Shown in pieces: positions 1-10,264 of a DNA stretch of 64,000 bases. This stretch comes from Haematobia irritans. Its lineage: Eukaryota; Arthropoda; Insecta; Diptera; Muscidae. The first letter of the stretch is position 1; every line of letters starts with the position of its first letter. The DNA is taken from contig NC_134398.1 in NCBI RefSeq assembly GCF_050003625.1, positions 69,510,891 through 69,574,890 on the forward strand, read 5' to 3'. The notes below the pieces were generated by a model. The model saw nothing but the letters and a program-made list of their open reading frames with translations, was not told the DNA's origin and did not search any database. A program made the translations under genes and the position numbers.

Positions 1-119
1 ACATAATATTTTTAAACAATACAAACAATATTTTGTTTGGACAAATCCTGAAAATATATATGCTTGAAGCAAAATATGTTTGGAACATATGTTACAGAAG
101 CGATTTTTTTTTGAGGGTG
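1..119 (-). repeat. End of a CAC...GTG element (type P), reversed
   Basis: Reverse complement matches the left end of the complete type-P elements at 231, 3683 and 43320: CACCCTC followed by an A-run and ACATATGTTCC-like palindromic motifs. It ends at GAGGGTG (119) followed by TA, as in the other copies. The rest lies outside the window. Confidence 0.7.
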
Positions 120-230
120 TAGTTGTTATTGATGTAGGTCGGATGGTATTGTAAATGGGCCATATCGGACAACTTTTACGTATAGCCCCCATATAAACCG
201 ACCCTCAAATTTGGTTTGCGGAGCCGCGTA
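120..230 (-). repeat. Satellite-like 153-bp repeat fragment, left of inserted element
   Basis: Reads as reverse-strand copies of the unit tandemly repeated at 18600-19340 (CATATAAACCGA and ATTTGG-type phrases). It is interrupted by the insertion at 231-2065 and resumes at 2066. Confidence 0.6.
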
Positions 231-444
231 CACCTTCAAAATAATGGCTTCTCTAACATATGTTCCAAACATATTTTGCAGGAAGCACATATATGTGAAC
301 ATATTATATGTTTGGAAGCATTTTGAGCCCAAAAATATTATATGCTTGGAAGAATTTTCCCCATTTTTTAATTCTTGGCACCTTTTTCTGTAATACAAAT
401 AATGTTGAAGAAATTATTCAATTTTATAAATTTTTTAAATTCTA

Positions 445-516
445 CCTGGACGGAGAATCGAACCAAGGACCATACAGTTTGCAAGCCAACGCACTATCCA
501 CTGGGCTACGTAGCTG
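445..516 (-). repeat. tRNA-like module 2 in P1
   Basis: On the minus strand it has an A-box-like GTAGCCCAGTGG and a B-box-like GGTTCGATTCT with tRNA-like spacing. The general layout recalls arginine or valine tRNAs. The anticodon stem does not pair properly, so this is a tRNA-derived repeat module and not a functional tRNA gene. Confidence 0.6.
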
Positions 517-636
517 TTGTAGTCAGCAGTAGACAATTATCGTTATAAGTTACATTTATATAGCATAGTTTGCAGCGCCCACGAGCCCATGCAAACATAA
601 CATTATTTAACAGAAACATACATTTGTTGGCCACGT

Positions 637-696
637 GGAGCAGTGGTTAGCATGTCTGCCTTGCATGCAAAGGGTCGTGGGTTCAATCCCTGCTCC
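637..696 (+). repeat. tRNA-like module 1 in P1
   Basis: Contains GTGGTTAGCATG (A-box-like) and GGGTTCAATCCC (B-box-like). The ends GGAGCAG and CTGCTCC are perfectly complementary over 7 bases. The middle (CTTGCATGCAAAG) does not fold into a canonical 5-bp anticodon stem with 7-base loop. It is divergent from module 2 at 445-516. Confidence 0.6.
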
Positions 697-2065
697 GACC
701 GAACCAATTTTTTTTTAATTTATATTTATACTATATTAAATTTTTATAATGAAACTTCGAAATGTGGGTTATTAAAGATTTAAAGTCAGAAAAGAACAGT
801 GGTTGATATAAACGAAATGAACTGGGCTTTTGGATAAAATATAATTTTTTTTATTGCAAAAGTAACAATTTTGTAACAAAAAACTGTTTTTGGTATAAAA
901 GTTTGAAATTTTGGAAGGAATTCAAAAACTCTAACAAAAGAAGAACGCGGAGTCAAGTATAAACATACATAAATAGTTTTATAATATATACATAAATTTA
1001 TTTAGGCGTAAACAGTTTTTTACTAGCATTTAACACCATTTTAAATGCATTTAAAACTTATCGTGTTTTGTTTTACCTTTAAGACCGGTATTAAGTTGGC
1101 ATTATTGCTCTAAAATTACCCTTGCCTTTTACTTTTCTTTAAAAATTCATTCCAAAGAAAATAAGCTTTTTCAAATGTTTTAGCTGCGAAACGCGAACTT
1201 AATGCCCGCTTTTATATTTGAAGGTGTCCGTCAACTCCTCTTGGACTACTTATTAAAAAAGAGGAACTAAACTTTGTTCTTATACATTTTACTGTTTAAT
1301 TTTTCACTATTTCCTCCTTTTTTTTACTGTCCCAACTCTAAAAAGAGTATAGTGCCCTTTCCTTATTTTTATGGAGATCCCTATGTAATTTTTGTATATT
1401 TCCACCTTTTTTAATTTCCTTTGCCTGAATATTTGACTTACTCCTCGTACGTTTAGATTTCTTTTAACGAACCGAGAAAAAATTGTGCCCATAATGCCAA
1501 AATGATAAAAAACACATGTCCACACATACATAAAATGCTGCTCTCAAGGCGAAAACACATGCTTGGTTCCGAATGTATATTCTCTTTACTCCGAATACTC
1601 ATTCTAATATTCAAATTAAATAATATTTAGACTTAAGCATATCAAATTTTTGGCTTTATCATAAAGCAGTTTTCCGATACAACATATAAGCGGTTTCACA
1701 GAAATTGCTCTCTATTGATTCTCTCGCTGTATTATGTTGATATTTCGTCAACCCTCCCAATTTCCATCTCTATTTCTTTCTCTATAATCTCTCTCTCTCA
1801 CTATGTGAATAAAATATCACAACATATGTATGTTTACTCAAAATTTGTAAATTTATATATGTTTACATTCACACATATTATTTTTATGGAACATTCATGC
1901 CCCAAACATAATATATTCTTACATATTAACATATGTGTCCCAAACATTTAGTATTAGTTTAGGAACATTACATGTTTGCACTTAAATAAATTGTGTTTAC
2001 AAATTGTGCCCGAAACACATTTCGTTTATATCGGAATATATAAAAAACATATTTTTCTAACAGTG

Positions 2066-2430
2066 TAGAGAAGCAAATTTCATCCGATCCAAAAATTGGT
2101 CCATATCGGTCCATAATTATATATACCCTCATATAAACCGATCCCCAGATTTGACCTCCGAAGCCCCTTGGAAGAGCAAAATTTATCCGATCCGTTTGAA
2201 ATTTGGTACGTGGAGTTAGTATATGGTATCTAACAACCATGCAAAAATTGGTCCATATCGATCCATAATTATATATAGCCCCATATAAGCCGATCTCCAA
2301 ATTTGCCTCTTGGAGGAGAAAATATCATCCGGTCTGGTTGAAATTTGGTACGTGGATGTATATGGTATCTAACAACCATGCAAAAATTGGTCCATATAGG
2401 TCCATGTACTACAATGTTGCTCATAATTTT
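2066..2430 (-). repeat. Satellite-like 153-bp repeat, continued
   Basis: About 2.4 reverse-strand units of the repeat seen at 18600-19340, with phrases such as CATATAAGCCGATC and ACCATGCAAAAATTGG recurring about every 150 bases. Continuation of 120-230 on the far side of P1. Confidence 0.7.
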
Positions 2431-2671
2431 ATAGGCTACATTTCTTCCCTCGACTGTTAACTGGTAAATTTTTATATAGTTAAGGAGCTGTAGCTGAAAA
2501 CCCGAAAAAATCGGCGACAAAAGTGGTAATTTTTCGACATTTTTTGAGGTTTAGAGCGGGAGGATGAAAATTTTACGACTTAATATGAACATCATTTTTG
2601 TTGGCCGAGTCAAGAGCTACAACTTAGCTGAATACCTCAAAAATTATTTCACAGCATTTTTTGAGCTATGG
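2431..2671. other. No gene seen; unassigned sequence
   Basis: AT-rich sequence between the satellite-like repeat and the hAT element. No frame or recognisable repeat. Confidence 0.5.
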
Positions 2672-2679
2672 CCTAGGGA

Positions 2680-3305
2680 CAGTGTTGCCAGGTTAGGGGT
2701 TTTCCCCCAATTTAGGGGGTTTTTCCAAGTTTAGGGGGATTTTTAGGGGTAAAATTTATTTGGGGGGATTTTTGGGGGTAAAAAATTATAAACTCTTCTG
2801 TTGAAAGGGCATTTTTAATATTTGACAAAATTAAAAACAATCGTATTTTAACTTAGCAGCTGAAAGCTTTTTAAGAGTAAGCCCGCTTTTTAAATTGATA
2901 TACATATTGTACTATTACATCCATAGAAAAAATAATTTCCTCAGGGATGAAATTTTAATTAAACGAAAATCTCTTTTGTTTTAAAGTATTTTCTTAAATA
3001 GCACATTTTATTTTTTATTTACTTCAAACAAAAAAAAATTTAGCATCAAAAGAAAACTTAGTTTTTCTAAAATTTCGTTTCTCAGGAAAGAACTCTTCTT
3101 TCAGGATATATAGTTGTGTTAAATTTAATTTTTAAAGTGTATCACTACAGGATTTTTCAGAATATAATTTTCAGAATATAAAAGACCACTTTTGTACTTT
3201 TATATTCTGAAATTTTTTGGGGGTTTTTGAAAAAAGCTTAGACCAATTTAAGGGTTTTTTTCTTAAGATTTGAGGGGAAGAATCAAAAATCACCTGGCAA
3301 CACTG
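2680..3305. mobile_element. Non-autonomous hAT element with 8-bp TSD
   Basis: Inverted ends CAGTGTTGCCAGG and CCTGGCAACACTG, flanked by the identical 8-mer CCTAGGGA at 2672-2679 and 3306-3313. Length is 626 bp. An 8-bp duplication and CAG...CTG ends are diagnostic of the hAT superfamily. Inside are runs of AGGGGGTTTTT near the left end and complementary phrases near the right end, giving long subterminal fold-back potential. No transposase. Confidence 0.85.
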
Positions 3306-3313
3306 CCTAGGGA

Positions 3314-3537
3314 TGCCAGACATGCTCTTTTTTACAAAATGTTCTCTTAAAACAAGATAGGCCAAAAGAGCACGCAAAAGTGCTCTATTTTTAGTTAATT
3401 ACTCTTTCTGTGCTCTTTGTATGTATCACAACAAATATTACTCCAACGCGATTCAATAAATGGTAAAAGTAAAGTGAACATACGTAAATGTCACACTACG
3501 AGATTTTCCTACGCCGTTATTTTCTAATTACATACTG
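3314..3537. other. No gene seen; short hairpin near 3367
   Basis: Contains AAAGAGCAC and GTGCTCTTT-like words around 3365-3420 that can pair. Nothing else is recognised. Confidence 0.4.
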
Positions 3538-3986
3538 TTTATACCCTAAACCACATAGTGATCAGGGTATAATAAGTTTCATCTGCCAAAAAATGTGCCT
3601 ACCAGAAATATTGATTTTAGACCCCATAAAATATATACCGATCGACTCAGAATCACCTCCTGAGTCGATCTAGCGCTTGGTGCACCCTCAAAAAAAATCG
3701 CTTCTCTAACATATGTTCCAAACATATTTTGCAGGAAGCACATATATTATTGGATACTGCCGAAACATTAATATGTTTGTTTTATGTGAACATATTATAT
3801 GTTTGGAAGCATTTTGAGCCCAAAAATATTATATGCTTGGAAGAATTTTCCCCAAAGAAGATTGTGCTCATTCCCTAACATAATTATCACTTCCACGAAA
3901 TTTTTAGTTCTTGGTACCTTCTTCTGTAATACAAATAATGTTGAAGAAATTATTCAATTTTATAATTTTTTAAATTTTACCTTTCA

Positions 3987-4060
3987 CCTGGACGGAGAAT
4001 CGAACCGAGGACCATACAGTTTGTAAGCCAACACACTATCCACTGGGCTACGTAGCAGTT
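3987..4060 (-). repeat. tRNA-like module 2 in P2
   Basis: Minus strand has GTAGCCCAGTGG and GGTTCGATTCTC at tRNA A/B-box spacing. Nearly identical to 445-516. Confidence 0.6.
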
Positions 4061-4178
4061 ATAGTCACCAGTAGACAATTATCGTTATAAGTTACATTTA
4101 TATAGCATAGTTTGCAGCGCCCACGAGCCCATGCAAACATAACATTATTTAAAAGAAACATACATGTGTTGGCAACGT

Positions 4179-4238
4179 GGAGCAGTGGTTAGCATGTCTG
4201 CCTTGCATGCAAAGGGTCGTGGGTTCAATTCCTGCTCC
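4179..4238 (+). repeat. tRNA-like module 1 in P2
   Basis: Nearly identical to 637-696: complementary ends GGAGCAG/CTGCTCC and B-box GGGTTCAATTCC. Confidence 0.6.
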
Positions 4239-4881
4239 GACCGAACCAATTTTTTTTGTAATTTAGACATTTATACTAAATTAAATTTTTATAATGAAAC
4301 TTCGAAATGTGGGTTATTAAAGATTTACAGTCAGAAACAGTGCTTGATATAAACGAAATGGCTTTTGAATAACAAATTATTATTTTTTGCAAAAATAACA
4401 ATTTTATAACAAAAAACTGTTTTTGGTATAAAAGTTTGAAATTTTGGAAGAAAATCAAAAACTCTTACAAAAGAAGTGTATAAACATACATAAATAATTT
4501 TATAATGTACACATAAATTTATTTAGGCGTGAACCATTTTTTACTAGCATTTAATACCATTTTAAATGCCTTTAAAACGTATCGTGTTTTGTACTTAATT
4601 TCATTTTTACCTTTAAGGCCATTAAAAATGTGTGTCCATAATGCCAAAATGATAAACAAACCACTTGTCTACACATACATAAAATTCTCCTCTCAAGGCG
4701 AAAACACATGCTCAAATCTCTATGCTCTTGGTTCCGAATGTCTATTCTCTTTACTCCGAATACTCATTCTAATATTCAAATTAAATAATATTTAGACTTA
4801 AGCATATCACATTTTTGGCCTTATCATAAAGCGGTTTTCCGAAACAACATACAACCGTTTCACAGAAATTGTAAACATATA

Positions 4882-5093
4882 CAGTTTGTCAAGAAAGTGT
4901 TTTGACAATGGGATAAAAATTATGTTTTGTTCCAAAATTAAATATAATGAAATTTAAAAAAAAAAAATTATTATGTATTTTGGAAAGTATACATACGTAC
5001 ACAGAATTAAAAATTTAATAAAATATTTAATATTTCAATTATTTCTAGAAGTTGAAATAGTTGGCAATGTCAAAAGACTTTCTTGACAGACTG
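4882..5093. mobile_element. Tc1-like MITE nested in P2
   Basis: Inverted ends CAGTTTGTCAAGAAAGTG... and (reverse complement of right end) CAGTCTGTCAAGAAAGTC..., about 25 bp with two mismatches, flanked by TA at 4880-4881 and 5094-5095. 212 bp. TA target duplication and CAGT ends fit the Tc1/mariner superfamily. No coding sequence. Confidence 0.8.
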
Positions 5094-5264
5094 TATATGT
5101 TTACATAAAATATTTTAACATATTAAAATATGTGTCCCAAACATTTAGTGTTAGTTTAGGAACATAACATGTTGGCACTTAAATATATTGTGTTTAAAAA
5201 TTGTGCCCGAAACTCATTTTGTTTATATAGGAACATATGAAAAACATATTTTTCTAACAGTGTG

Positions 5265-6430
5265 TCCGTCCGTCTGTCCATGTATTTGTTGTTCACAGGA
5301 TTCGCAATTATTAACCGATTTTGATGAAATTTGGTACAAGGAAGTTTTTGGGCGCAAGGACGAACGCTATTGGAAGAAATCGGATCAAATTTAGATATAG
5401 CTCCCATATATATGTATCGCCCGATTTCGACAAATGGGGTCACGTTGCGCGTTTTTTCAAACGGATCGTCACCAAATTTGGCAAAAGGTAATCTTTTCCA
5501 TCGCCCTTCAAGTCTGCAAAATTTCATGCAAATCGGTTCAGATTTAGATATAGCTCTCATATATATATCGCCCCATTTTCCAAATTTGGCCACAAAACCT
5601 TTATTTATCAACCGATCTTACTCAAAGTTGGCTAAATATAATCTTCTGTAGCACTAACTATATGTGCAAAAAATCATCGAAATCGGTTCAGATTTAGCTA
5701 TAGCTCCCATATATATGTACCGCCCGATTTTTCTAAATTTGGCCATAAAACCATTATTTATCAACCGATCTTACTCAAATTTGGCTAAATATAGTCCTCT
5801 ATAGCACTAACTATATGTGCAAAAAATCATCGAAATCGGTTCAGATTTAGATATAGCTCCCATATATATGTATAGCTCGATTTTCCCAAATTTGTCCATA
5901 GAACCCTTATTTATTAACCGATCTTACTAAACGTTGGCTAGATCCAGTCCTCTATAGTACTAACTATATGTGCAAAATTTCATCGTAATCGGTTCAGATG
6001 TAGATATAGCTCCCATATATGTATCACCCGATTTTGAAAAATTGGCCAATAATAACCTTATGTTTGAACATACAGGCCTCATTTCTTAACTGATCTTACT
6101 CAAATCTTGCACAAGGTAACCTTTTGTGGTTTTAATCAAACCCGCAAAATATTATGCAAATTGGTTCAGATTTAGATATAGCTTCCATATATATGCATCG
6201 CTCGATTTTCCCAAATTTGGCCATAGTACTCTTATTTATTAACCAATGTTACTCAAATTTCAAATTTTGATGTACTAGCCGAACGTATTTATACGTACTT
6301 GTAGCTCTTACATAAGAATATTGCTCGATTTTTACAAATTTGGATTTATTACCCACACTGATTGAACGATTTTCTCTTTTTTAATAATGGGCTCAATATT
6401 AGTGGCATACTAACTCCGAAGGTGCAATAT
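5265..6430 (+). repeat. DINE-1 internal tandem array (~150-bp units)
   Basis: The phrase TTCAGATTTAGATATAGCTC recurs near 5540, 5690, 5843, 5996 and 6169, a spacing of about 148-173 bases. The open frames through it are repeat artefacts. Confidence 0.7.
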
Positions 6431-6440
6431 CAACTACAGC

Positions 6441-7264
6441 CAGTGTTGCTAGAAGTAGGGGAAATTCCCTATATATAGGGGTTTTCTAATATTTAGCGTA
6501 TTGTAGGCACGTTAGACCACAATGTAGGGACATTTTCACTCAACATAATTTGTAATAATTTTTACATTTTGGTGGCTCTAGAGGAGAAAATTAGAAGCCG
6601 GCAAGGCTTGATATTTAACAACATTTACCACTCGTGCCAAAAAAAATCTAACAAAATTTGAAGATTACCACAAATCTACCAAACAAATATTTCTATAGAA
6701 ATTTTTGTCAACATTTTATTTCTATAGAAAATTTTGTCAAAATTGTATTTCTATAGCATTTTTTTTGTTTTCAAAATATTATTTCTATAAACAATTTTCT
6801 CAAAATTTTATTTCTATGGAATTTTTTCTCAAAATTTTATTTCCAAAAAATTTATTGTCAAAAATTTATTTCTAAAGAAAAATTTCTCACAAAAATTTGT
6901 TTATAGAAACTGTTTCCAAAATTGTATTTTTATAGAGATTTAACAGAAAAAAAATACTATTTTGGGTAGAATTCTACCAAATTATTAAAGTCAAGTTGAC
7001 CTTAGCCCAAACATTTTTTCTTTCATGTTATGATATCCAGTTTTAAATCAAATCACTTAATTATAATGACAATACGACTTCATTGAAAAGTTTATCGACC
7101 TTTGGTCAAGGAAAAAAACTTTATACTAGAGAAATGCGTCTTCTATGCTAAGCAAAATTTGCATTCGTATTTTAAAGACATGAAATCTTTGACCTCACGA
7201 CAATATTTTTTCAGTGTGGGGAACTTTTTTTGTCCTTGATCGAACATTTTCCCTGGTAACACTG
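6441..7264. mobile_element. hAT-like non-autonomous element in D1
   Basis: Ends CAGTGTTGCTAG and (right, reversed) CAGTGTTACCAG resemble the hAT element at 2680-3305. Possible target duplication (ACTACAGC/ACTATGAG) is imperfect. Interior holds about nine ~30-bp repeats of a TTTCTATAGAAAATTTTGTC type (6690-6950) and, from about 6977 to 7221, a fragment of the MITE family seen at 30528-32002. Confidence 0.6.
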
Positions 7265-7457
7265 ACTATGAGCTATAGTCATATTGAGACAAAGCACCCA
7301 TAAACATGTACCCCGTAATTTTCTTAAATATGCAACTGAGGTCTCCCAGACCTCTATCAATGTTACCCCACAAATGCTTATGATTACTAATTCAGTAAGG
7401 GTGGTTTAGGGTATGATATAGTTGGCCCAGCCCGACTTTCTACTTTACTTACTTGTT

Positions 7458-7556
7458 TACTTTATATATCAGAGTCGAAGAAATGTAAACAAACTTCTTA
7501 CAATAAAACAAATGACATACAAAGTATTGTAAGAAAATTAGCTTGAGTTGAAGTGA
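7458..7556. other. No gene seen
   Basis: Short AT-rich gap between the DINE-1 end and the retrotransposon remnant. Confidence 0.4.
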
Positions 7557-7563
7557 TTTATTT

Positions 7564-7588
7564 ATTCTCCGCGATCCGCGCGGAGAAT
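7564..7588. other. Near-perfect GC-rich hairpin
   Basis: ATTCTCCGCG, a 5-base loop, then CGCGGAGAAT: ten-base perfect arms, the most GC-rich hairpin near the 5' edge of the retrotransposon remnant. Confidence 0.6.
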
Positions 7589-8913
7589 AGCGAACAGAAA
7601 TATCAATGCGGCGAAGACTGAATATTACTCTATACGTTTCAATTCTGCTGTAGATTCCAGGGAAAAATGGAGAATTATACATGATATTGGCGTTGGGAAG
7701 TCTAGGTCATCGGGCGGTTATCAAGGTGATCCAAATGACTTGTACGAGATGTTTACTAATATCCCTGCCCCTCCGACGGACACATCCTTCTATGACACGG
7801 ATGACGGCATAGGAGGAAAATTATCTGAGAGGAACGATTTCGAGTTCAGGTGCGTTACCCAAGATGAGGTCATAGAGAGTTTTTTCATGGTTAAGTCGAA
7901 TGCTATTGGCCTGGATGAAATGGACCCCAGGTTTATACGAATACTGCTCCCTCAACTTACACCTCTTTTCACCTACTTATTTAACACAATTCTGACCTCC
8001 AGTACTTATCCCACGATATGGAAGCATGCAAAGATTATTCCGATACCGAAATCTAATTCAGAGTCACGACCCATTGCTATTTTGTGTTATGTTTCTAAAG
8101 TGTTCGAAAAGATTTTACATAAGCAGATATATGATTATCTTCTTCGCGGTAACTTGTTATCTGAAAGACAGACTGGTTTCCGCAGAGATAATAGTTGTGT
8201 GAGTGCACTGATCGAAGTATCGGAGTCAATTAGGAGAAATATTGCTGAGAACCATGTTAGTTTTCTTGTACTCTTAGATCACTCAAAGGCTTTCGATACT
8301 GTTGATAACAAAATGTTATGTCTAAAACTTCAAAGATTTTTCAATTTCTCACCTACTGCTACCTCTCTCATAACTCCCTATCTTAACAATCGGTTACAGA
8401 CGGTTTACACCAGAGATACTTTTTCATTGCCATTACCAGTTACGAAAGGGGTTCCACAGGGTTCTATAATTGGACCTCTATTATTTTGCATGTACGCAAA
8501 TGACCTCCCTCTAGAAATAGTCCATAGTCAGATACTTATCTATGCAGACGACACACAAATCTTTTTAAGTAGTCCGGTAGGTGATACTAGTGAGTGTTTG
8601 GGGAAACTTAATCACGACCTTGATCGTGTGTTTCGATGGGAAACAGCTAATGGTCTGCTACTAAATCCACAAAAGTCTAAATGTTTGATTATACACAAGA
8701 ATAGAAGGTTCTCTTTGTCCAATGCTGACATTAGGTTGAATGGTCAAAAAATCGATGTAGTCACTAGTGCTAAGAATCTTGGAGTAGTATTCAATAGCAC
8801 ATTGAGTTGGTCAAGTCATGTAAACACAGCCGTTGGACAAACATATGCAAAACTGCGTGCTTTATGGGTTACTCATTCCTACACACCAGTCAATATTCGA
8901 CTTCTCCTGGTGA

Positions 8914-9021
8914 AAAGTCTTTTGTTACCGGGTTTAATTTACGGATCTGAACTCTTCGCGAATTGTGAAAGTCTTTTGTTACCGGGTTTAATTTACGGAT
9001 CTGAACTCTTCGCGAATTGTG
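8914..9021 (+). repeat. 54-bp in-frame tandem duplication inside RT gene
   Basis: Two directly abutting 54-base copies (8914-8967, 8968-9021), essentially identical, adding 18 residues without breaking the frame. It lies C-terminal to the RT catalytic core. Confidence 0.9.
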
Positions 9022-9377
9022 ACTCCGTGAGCAAAAATAGACTTAACGTGGCATTCAATAGTATAGTTCGTTATGTGTATGGGTTACGCAGGACCGATCA
9101 TATTTCGCATGCTACAAACTCCCTCTTTGGCTTTAGTTTTAATACCCTGCTTAATGTCAAGTCGTTAGTATTTCTACATAAATTGATTTACAAACGGAAA
9201 CCCAGCTATCTCTATGATAAAATTCAGTTTACCAGATCTGATAGAAATAGGAATATAATACCCTTTATAAGGACATGTCTTGTATCCGAATGGCAGTTCT
9301 TTATTGACACAATACGTCTCTGGAACACTCTACCACCCGATATAAATACAATGCATCAGCAACGCATCATCTTTTAA

Positions 9378-9447
9378 GAAGAGTATTCAAAATTTATTTC
9401 AAAATTAGAATATTTATCATTAAACATTTGCTTGTAGATATAATATA
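9378..9447 (+). mobile_element. 3' tail of the non-LTR retrotransposon
   Basis: Follows the RT frame without a poly(A) run and ends where DD37E mariner sequence begins at 9448 (GTGTTGGGAGGG, shared with 47099-47110). Confidence 0.5.
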
Positions 9448-10264
9448 GTGTTGGGAGGGTTCTTGTCCTTGGGAACCACCTGCACGTTGTTGGCGGCGTA
9501 CCACTCCATGGCCTTTTTACCGTAATGGCAAGATGCCAAATCCGGCCAACACAGTACGGAACAACCGTGTTTCTTCAGGAAAGGCAGCAGACGTTTATTC
9601 AAACACTCGTTCACGTAAATTTCTTGGTTGACAGTCCCGGAAGCTATGAAAATGCTGCTTTTCAAGCCACAGGTACAGATGGCTTGCCAAACCAGATATT
9701 TCTTTGCGAACTTTGACAGTTTTATGTGCTTGAAAATATCTGCTACCTTTCCCCTTCCTTTTGCCGTATAAAACTCCTGTCCCGGAAGCTGCTTGTAGTC
9801 GGCTTTGACGTAGGTTTTGTCGTCCATTACCACGCAGTCAAACTTCGTCAGCATCGTCATGTACAGCCTCCGGGATCGCGCTTTGGCCGTCGTATTTTGT
9901 TTATCATCGCGATTTGGAGTCACTACCTTCTTGTAAGTCGATAGTCCGGCTCGTTTTTTGGCTCGATACACGGTTGTAGACGATACACCCAGCTTATTTG
10001 CGGCATCTCGGAGAGAGAGGTTAGGGTTTCGCTTGAAACTACCGGCAACTCTCTTTGTCGTCTCAGCGGCTTCCGGTTTTCGATTTCCCCCCGATCCAGA
10101 CTTCGTGGCTGTCGAGAAACGTTCCCAAACACTTTAATTACATTTGTAACGGTTGATTTGGCAACTTTTAGCGATTTTGCCAGTTTTGCGTGCGAGTTGC
10201 TCGGATTTTCGCGATGCGCGAGCAAAATTTTGATACGCTGCTCTTCTTGCTTGGACGGCATTTT
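9420..10264 (-). pseudogene. Mariner DD37E transposase, broken, C-terminus lost
   Basis: N-terminal part (10264 downward) and catalytic part (9971 downward) lie in different frames. The frame runs out of mariner sequence at 9448 and ends in foreign codons at 9420. Two of three catalytic acids are visible. Closely related to 11860-12690 and 46910-47864. Confidence 0.8.

Larger units (their letters stand above)
231..2065 (+). mobile_element. Type-P CAC...GTG element P1 with two tRNA-like modules
   Basis: Starts CACCTTC and ends AACAGTG, flanked on both sides by TA (229-230 and 2066-2067). Flanking sequence outside the TAs rejoins into one satellite-like unit, so this is an insertion with a 2-bp target duplication. 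The ends are imperfect inverted repeats: CAC, then A-rich, then an ACATATGTTC-like motif. The interior is AT-rich with many AACATATGTT palindromes, a CT-rich stretch near 1785-1800, and two divergent tRNA-like modules (445-516 minus, 637-696 plus). No transposase frame is seen, so it is non-autonomous. Superfamily is unresolved: TA suggests Tc1/mariner-like, CAC ends with variable 2-bp duplications suggest CACTA-like. Confidence 0.75.
3683..5262 (+). mobile_element. Type-P CAC...GTG element P2 nested in D1
   Basis: Starts CACCCTC, ends AACAGTG, flanked by TG at 3681-3682 and 5263-5264. Removing it rejoins the DINE-1 sequence ...TTGGTG/TCCGTCCG, matching other DINE copies here. Carries tRNA-like module 2 (3987-4060, minus), module 1 (4179-4238, plus) and a nested Tc1-like MITE (4882-5093). 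1,580 bp, no transposase. Confidence 0.8.
3538..7457 (+). mobile_element. DINE-1/mini-me-like element D1, interrupted twice
   Basis: Begins with the hairpin TATACCCTNNACCAC...AGGGTATAATAAG, runs through CTGAGTCGAT(C)TAGC and a GTCCGTCCGTCTGTCC microsatellite, then a tandem array of about 150-bp units, and ends GGCCCAGCCCGACTTTCTAC...TTACTTGTTT. This matches the layout of Drosophila INE-1/DINE-1 (Helitron-related, non-autonomous) and the described mini-me microsatellite-bearing elements. It is split by P2 (3683-5262) and a hAT-like element (6441-7264). Confidence 0.75.
7557..9377 (+). pseudogene. Non-LTR retrotransposon reverse transcriptase, 5'-truncated
   Basis: Open frame from about 7557 (no ATG) to TAA at 9375-9377. 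It begins in the linker between endonuclease and reverse transcriptase (KWRIIHDIGVGKSR near 7665-7706), so the endonuclease and any ORF1 are missing, as expected for a 5'-truncated LINE copy. RT motifs in order: LLDHSKAFDTVD (motif A), KGVPQGSIIGPLLF (motif B), YADDTQIF (motif C, catalytic Asp pair). The C-terminal tail ends in a LPPDI motif, and the next frame (THHLLRRVFKIYF) looks like the proper LINE C-terminus, so a frameshift near 9347 is likely. Residues SLLLPGLIYGSELFANC occur twice in tandem (18 residues). A jockey/CR1-type clade is likely but unresolved. Probably inactive. Confidence 0.85.

Noticed and set aside
637..696. Functional tRNA gene
   Set aside because: A/B-box-like words and complementary ends are present, but no canonical anticodon stem and loop can be folded, and the sequence recurs inside transposon-like repeats.
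5156..5651. Open frames of 106-151 codons on both strands
   Set aside because: They read through DINE-1 internal tandem repeats (SEPICMKF, DPISSNS-type phrases).
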